This document shows, one piece after another, positions 7,020 to 10,183 of a stretch of DNA of 10,183 nt (position 1 is its first letter; each line of letters starts with the position of its first letter). The stretch is from the NCBI GenBank assembly GCA_047621945.1, contig JBLHMK010000096.1:1-10183 (forward strand), in the 5' to 3' direction. The translations under genes and the position numbers were made by a program. The notes beneath the pieces are model-generated. The model saw only the letters and a list, made by a program, of their open reading frames with translations, did no database searches and had not been told where the DNA came from. The DNA is from JAFMKE01 sp047621945 (GTDB taxonomy: Bacteria > Bacteroidota > Bacteroidia > Chitinophagales > UBA8649).

Positions 7020-9656
7020 CTATAGTTCACTCAAAACTAGGGTTCCATTAGATTCTTTTTCTTTAAGTTCGTTTACTAAATCTAAAGCATCAGGAATAAC
7101 GTCACTACACAATACAATTAAAGAACCTTTAGTTGCATTTCTCACAGCATGCAGAATAGCATCCCTTTCTGAAGGAATAATAGTAGTCTTTTTGTTTGGA
7201 TCTTGAGCTATAATACCATCATGAAGCATTTTGATAATTTCTTCTTCGGTTTTACCTCTTAAGTTTTTATCCTGACGAATAATTACTTCATCAAACATTT
7301 CGGCTGCGATAGCACCCATTTCATTATTATCTTCGTCTCTTCTATCACCAATTCCAGCAATGATGCCCACTTTATGGGTAAACTCTAGGCTATCCGTAAA
7401 ATCTTTAAGCGCTCTCATACCAGCAGGATTATGTGCATAATCTAAGAGGATACTGAAATCTTTAAAATTAAACATATTCAATCGACCTGGAGTAAGAGTA
7501 GCTGAAGGAATAAATGACTCCAAAGCCATTTTCATATCTTCTATACTCATATCTTGAACATGGGCAGCAAGAACAGCAGCAAGAACATTTTGAATCATGA
7601 ACTTAGCCTTTCCTCCAAAAGTTAGAGGTATATCTTCAGCTTTCATCACACGCATCTTCCACTCTCCTCTACAAATAGTCACATAACCATTTTCATATAC
7701 AGCACTAATTCCGCCCTTGCGTTGAATGGCTTTTATATGTGGGTTATTTTCGTCCATAGAAAAAAAAGCCAAATTACATTCAATATTTTTGCGCATTTCA
7801 TAAACGTATTCATCATCTGCATTAAGTATGGCATACCCATCAGGCAATACCGTTTCAGGAACGACTCCTTTGACTTTTGCCAATTGGTCCATAGTATGAA
7901 TTCCTTTTAATCCCAAGTGATCTGCCGCAACATTAGTAACAATACCCACATCGCATTTGCTAAATCCTAATCCAGCTCGTAACAATCCACCTCTTGCACA
8001 TTCCAATACGGCAAAGTTTACGGTAGGATCTTTAAGCACAAATTCTGCACTTGCTGGACCTGTACAATCACCTTTCATTAATAGTCTATTCTGAATATAC
8101 ACGCCATCAGTAGTCGTATACCCCACTCTCTTACCAGTCATTTTAGCCATGTGAGCAATTAGTCGAGTTGTGGTCGTTTTACCATTTGTTCCACTAACCG
8201 CCACTATTGGTACCCGTCCTGTTGATCCTTTCGGAAATAGCTTATCTATTACCGGAGCTGCAACATTTCTAGGCAAACCAGATGTTGGTGCTAAATGCAT
8301 TCTAAACCCAGGGCCCGCATTGACTTCCAAAATAGCCCCTCCAGTTTCTTCCAATGGTTTTGAAATATCTGTAGTCATAATATCGATACCACAAATATCC
8401 AAATCAATGATTTTAGAGATTCTCTCAGCCATTGAAATATTAGCTGGATGTACGATGTCCGTAATATCTTCAGCTGTACCACCGGTACTTAAATTGGCTG
8501 TATCTTTTAGAATTACTCTTTCCTCTTTTTTTACCACGGTATCTAAAGTATACCCTTTAGCTGCGATAATCGTTTTAGTCAAATCATTAATCGTAATTTG
8601 AGTTAACACATTTTCATGTCCATACCCTCTTCGAGGATCGTTATTCACTTCGTCCACCAATTCCTGAATCGTAGATTTACCGTCACCCACCACATGCGCG
8701 GGTGTTCTTATGGCAGCAGCGACCAATTTATGATTGATTACTAATAACCTATAATCTTCTCCAATTATCAGTTTTTCTATAATTACCGCACTAGAAACTT
8801 CTTTGGCAGCCTTAAATGCCACTAATGCATCTTCATAATTTTTTACATTCACCGTAATACCTCTACCATGATTCCCATCAACCGGCTTCACCACCAAAGG
8901 GTAGCCAACATAAGAACACGAAGATTCTAAGCTACTCTCTCTTCTAATAATCTCACCTCTTGGAACAGGCACTTCAGCTTGCTCTAACAAGTATTTAGTA
9001 TCTTCTTTATCGCAAGCTATTTCCACTCCAATACTACTTGTTTCACTAGTAACAGTAGCCTGAATTCTCTTTTGATTAGCTCCATGCCCTAATTGACAAA
9101 GCGAATATTCATTTAAACGAATCCAAGGAATCCCTCTTGCTTGTGCTTCTTGGATGATAGAACCCGTACTTGGTCCTAGGCGCTCCTTTTCTCTTATTTC
9201 CCTCATTTCCTGAATGTCAGGCAATAAATCATATTCCTTTCCATCAATCAAAGCTTCACATATTCGGACTGCTGACTCAGCTGCATAGCGTCCTACTTTT
9301 TCTTCCATATAGGCAAAAACTACATTATAAACTCCCGTCTCTCCATAGCCACGTGTTCTTCCAAAACCCACATCCATGCCGGCAAGGGTTTGTATTTCAA
9401 GGGCAATATGTTCAATAATATGTCCCATCCAAGTACCGTCCTTTACTCTTTCAAAAAAGCCGCCAGCGGAACCCACAGAGCAACGGTGCTCATACATAGT
9501 TGGGAACTTTGCTTCAAGCCTATCTTTAAAACCTTCTATTTTATTAGAAGGTCGTTCCTCCATTTCTTCAAGGTCTAATACCATTACTATTAGTTTGTGT
9601 CTTCTCACGGACCAGTAGTTTGGACCTCTCATTGCATTGATTCCCAGAATTTTCAT
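7020..9656 (-). CDS. cphA: Cyanophycin synthetase
   Basis: This 878-residue protein is a full-length CphA1-type enzyme. It builds multi-L-arginyl-poly-L-aspartate (cyanophycin) from Asp and Arg with ATP in the cytoplasm. The N domain (about 1-160) starts MKILGINAMRGPNYWS and contains GHIIEHIALEIQ at 79-90. The ATP-grasp domain (about 165-475), which adds Asp to the backbone, shows YPLVVKPVDGNHGRGI at 252-267 and ILEVNAGPGFRMH at 442-454. The Mur-ligase-like domain (about 482-878), which adds Arg, shows the P-loop GTNGKTTTTR at 489-498, NVAADHLG at 575-582 and DYAHNPAG at 739-746. All three domains look intact, and the length matches CphA1 rather than the shorter CphA2. It is divergent from cphB across 78 bases, with an inverted repeat between them. 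A TATATTTA box on the minus strand (9685-9678) is one base off the -7 consensus, with no clear -33 element. No terminator is seen before the downstream pseudogene. Confidence 0.96.
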   Translation of the reverse strand: MKILGINAMRGPNYWSVRRHKLIVMVLDLEEMEERPSNKIEGFKDRLEAKFPTMYEHRCSVGSAGGFFERVKDGTWMGHIIEHIALEIQTLAGMDVGFGRTRGYGETGVYNVVFAYMEEKVGRYAAESAVRICEALIDGKEYDLLPDIQEMREIREKERLGPSTGSIIQEAQARGIPWIRLNEYSLCQLGHGANQKRIQATVTSETSSIGVEIACDKEDTKYLLEQAEVPVPRGEIIRRESSLESSCSYVGYPLVVKPVDGNHGRGITVNVKNYEDALVAFKAAKEVSSAVIIEKLIIGEDYRLLVINHKLVAAAIRTPAHVVGDGKSTIQELVDEVNNDPRRGYGHENVLTQITINDLTKTIIAAKGYTLDTVVKKEERVILKDTANLSTGGTAEDITDIVHPANISMAERISKIIDLDICGIDIMTTDISKPLEETGGAILEVNAGPGFRMHLAPTSGLPRNVAAPVIDKLFPKGSTGRVPIVAVSGTNGKTTTTRLIAHMAKMTGKRVGYTTTDGVYIQNRLLMKGDCTGPASAEFVLKDPTVNFAVLECARGGLLRAGLGFSKCDVGIVTNVAADHLGLKGIHTMDQLAKVKGVVPETVLPDGYAILNADDEYVYEMRKNIECNLAFFSMDENNPHIKAIQRKGGISAVYENGYVTICRGEWKMRVMKAEDIPLTFGGKAKFMIQNVLAAVLAAHVQDMSIEDMKMALESFIPSATLTPGRLNMFNFKDFSILLDYAHNPAGMRALKDFTDSLEFTHKVGIIAGIGDRRDEDNNEMGAIAAEMFDEVIIRQDKNLRGKTEEEIIKMLHDGIIAQDPNKKTTIIPSERDAILHAVRNATKGSLIVLCSDVIPDALDLVNELKEKESNGTLVLSEL

Positions 9657-9694
9657 AGAGTTCGCTTTTAAGTTGTCTAAATATATACAATTTT

Positions 9695-9721
9695 AGCCTA
9701 AAAAAGGCCTATTTTTAGGCT
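9695..9721. repeat. Strong inverted repeat in the cphA-cphB divergent spacer
   Basis: AGCCTAAAAA (9695-9704) and TTTTTAGGCT (9712-9721) are exact reverse complements around the 7-base centre AGGCCTA. The centre itself contains GCCT/AGGC, so two smaller hairpins (GCCT-AAAAA-AGGC and GCCTA-TTTT-TAGGC) are possible instead. It ends 13 bases before the cphB start and lies 38 bases from the cphA start, within the only space available for both promoters. It could be an operator shared by both genes or a leader hairpin over the cphB start. Without a T-run at its end it does not look like an ordinary terminator. Confidence 0.6.
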
Positions 9722-9734
9722 TCAAAAACAATCT

Positions 9735-10183
9735 ATGCAAGAAGCGAAAGGCACATTAATACCTATTGGGGGAAATGAAGACAAAGCACAAGATTCCGAT
9801 GAGAGATATACACAAGATTTCATTACTGAAGGTATCCTGTATCATGTGGTACGAGAAGCTGGAGGAACTGATGCGAAAATCGTAGTTATTCCCACTGCCT
9901 CAAGTATTCCCGTAGAAGTAGGTGAAAATTATCTACAAGCTTTTAAAACTTTAGAATGTACCGATGTAACAGTACTAGATATACGATCTAAAGAAGACGC
10001 TGAACTAGCTGAAAGTATTGCCCTGATAAAGGGAGCAGATTGTGTTATGTTTTCTGGTGGAGATCAATCAAAAATCACCGATCGGATTGGTAACACGACC
10101 ATTCATAAAATTTTATTGGAGCGTTACAAAAATGAGGAAGGATTTGTCATAGCGGGAACAAGTGCGGGAGCTATGGTGATGGC
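9735..10183 (+). CDS. cphB: Cyanophycinase, N-terminal half (3' end outside window)
   Basis: The frame opens at ATG 9735-9737 and stays open to the window end, giving 149 residues of a protein normally about 270-290 long. CphB is a serine peptidase of the S51 type that cleaves cyanophycin into beta-Asp-Arg dipeptides. Visible marks are the N-terminus GTLIPIGGNEDK at 6-17, VVIPTASS at 50-57, the segment CVMFSGGDQSKI at 103-114, and the nucleophile elbow AGTSAGA at 140-146 with Ser143 as nucleophile. The remaining active-site residues lie beyond the window. No signal peptide is visible, so this is probably the intracellular enzyme rather than the secreted form. Its start lies 13 bases after the inverted repeat in the divergent spacer. 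The next gene downstream would be a natural place for an isoaspartyl dipeptidase, but that cannot be seen. Confidence 0.95.
   Translation, partial: MQEAKGTLIPIGGNEDKAQDSDERYTQDFITEGILYHVVREAGGTDAKIVVIPTASSIPVEVGENYLQAFKTLECTDVTVLDIRSKEDAELAESIALIKGADCVMFSGGDQSKITDRIGNTTIHKILLERYKNEEGFVIAGTSAGAMVM

Noticed and set aside
8170..9618. Several plus-strand open frames opposite cphA
   Set aside because: They are shadows of the strongly conserved CphA coding sequence.
9705..9710. AGGCCT as a stand-alone palindromic site
   Set aside because: A six-base palindrome is expected by chance; it is treated only as the centre of the larger inverted repeat.

Overview
The window is AT-rich DNA that looks like a Bacteroidota chromosome, probably a Flavobacteriales-type organism. 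Three things point there: a decayed secreted protein with a type IX secretion (T9SS) C-terminal sorting domain, promoter-like boxes of the TAnnTTTG type rather than sigma70 boxes, and a PadR regulator directly ahead of a large PspC-domain membrane protein. The lineage is an inference from gene content. I see no RNA genes, CRISPR arrays, insertion sequences or phage genes.

Layout from left to right. Bases 2-511 (+) are the 3' end of a tetratricopeptide-repeat protein. It converges, with only 4 bases between, on an AIM24/TIGR00266 family gene (516-1196, -). A 70-base divergent spacer containing a perfect inverted repeat separates that gene from an arginine deiminase family gene (1267-2481, +). 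Next comes a two-gene minus-strand operon: a PadR-type repressor (4269-4595) 4 bases ahead of a 565-residue PspC-domain membrane protein (2567-4264). The operon has a candidate promoter, an overlapping 25-base imperfect palindrome that could be the PadR operator, and a good intrinsic terminator at its end.

Bases 4828-6987 (-) hold a pseudogene of about 720 codons. It encoded a signal peptide, an SGNH/GDSL hydrolase domain, a middle region and a T9SS sorting domain. At least four frameshifts and at least three in-frame stops now break it up. Upstream of it on the same strand, 32 bases away, is an intact cyanophycin synthetase (cphA, 7020-9656). Divergent from cphA across a 78-base spacer with a strong inverted repeat is the first half of cyanophycinase (cphB, 9735 to the window end).

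Working together: CphA polymerises Asp and Arg into the nitrogen reserve cyanophycin, and CphB cuts it to beta-Asp-Arg dipeptides. An isoaspartyl dipeptidase, not seen in this window, would release free arginine. The arginine deiminase homologue about 4.5 kb away could then turn arginine into citrulline and ammonia. That link is plausible but inferred; the genes are not in one operon. No clearly new system is visible. The points most worth a second look are the cyanophycin locus, the candidate PadR operator, the inverted repeats in the two divergent spacers, and the mapped decay of the T9SS hydrolase.
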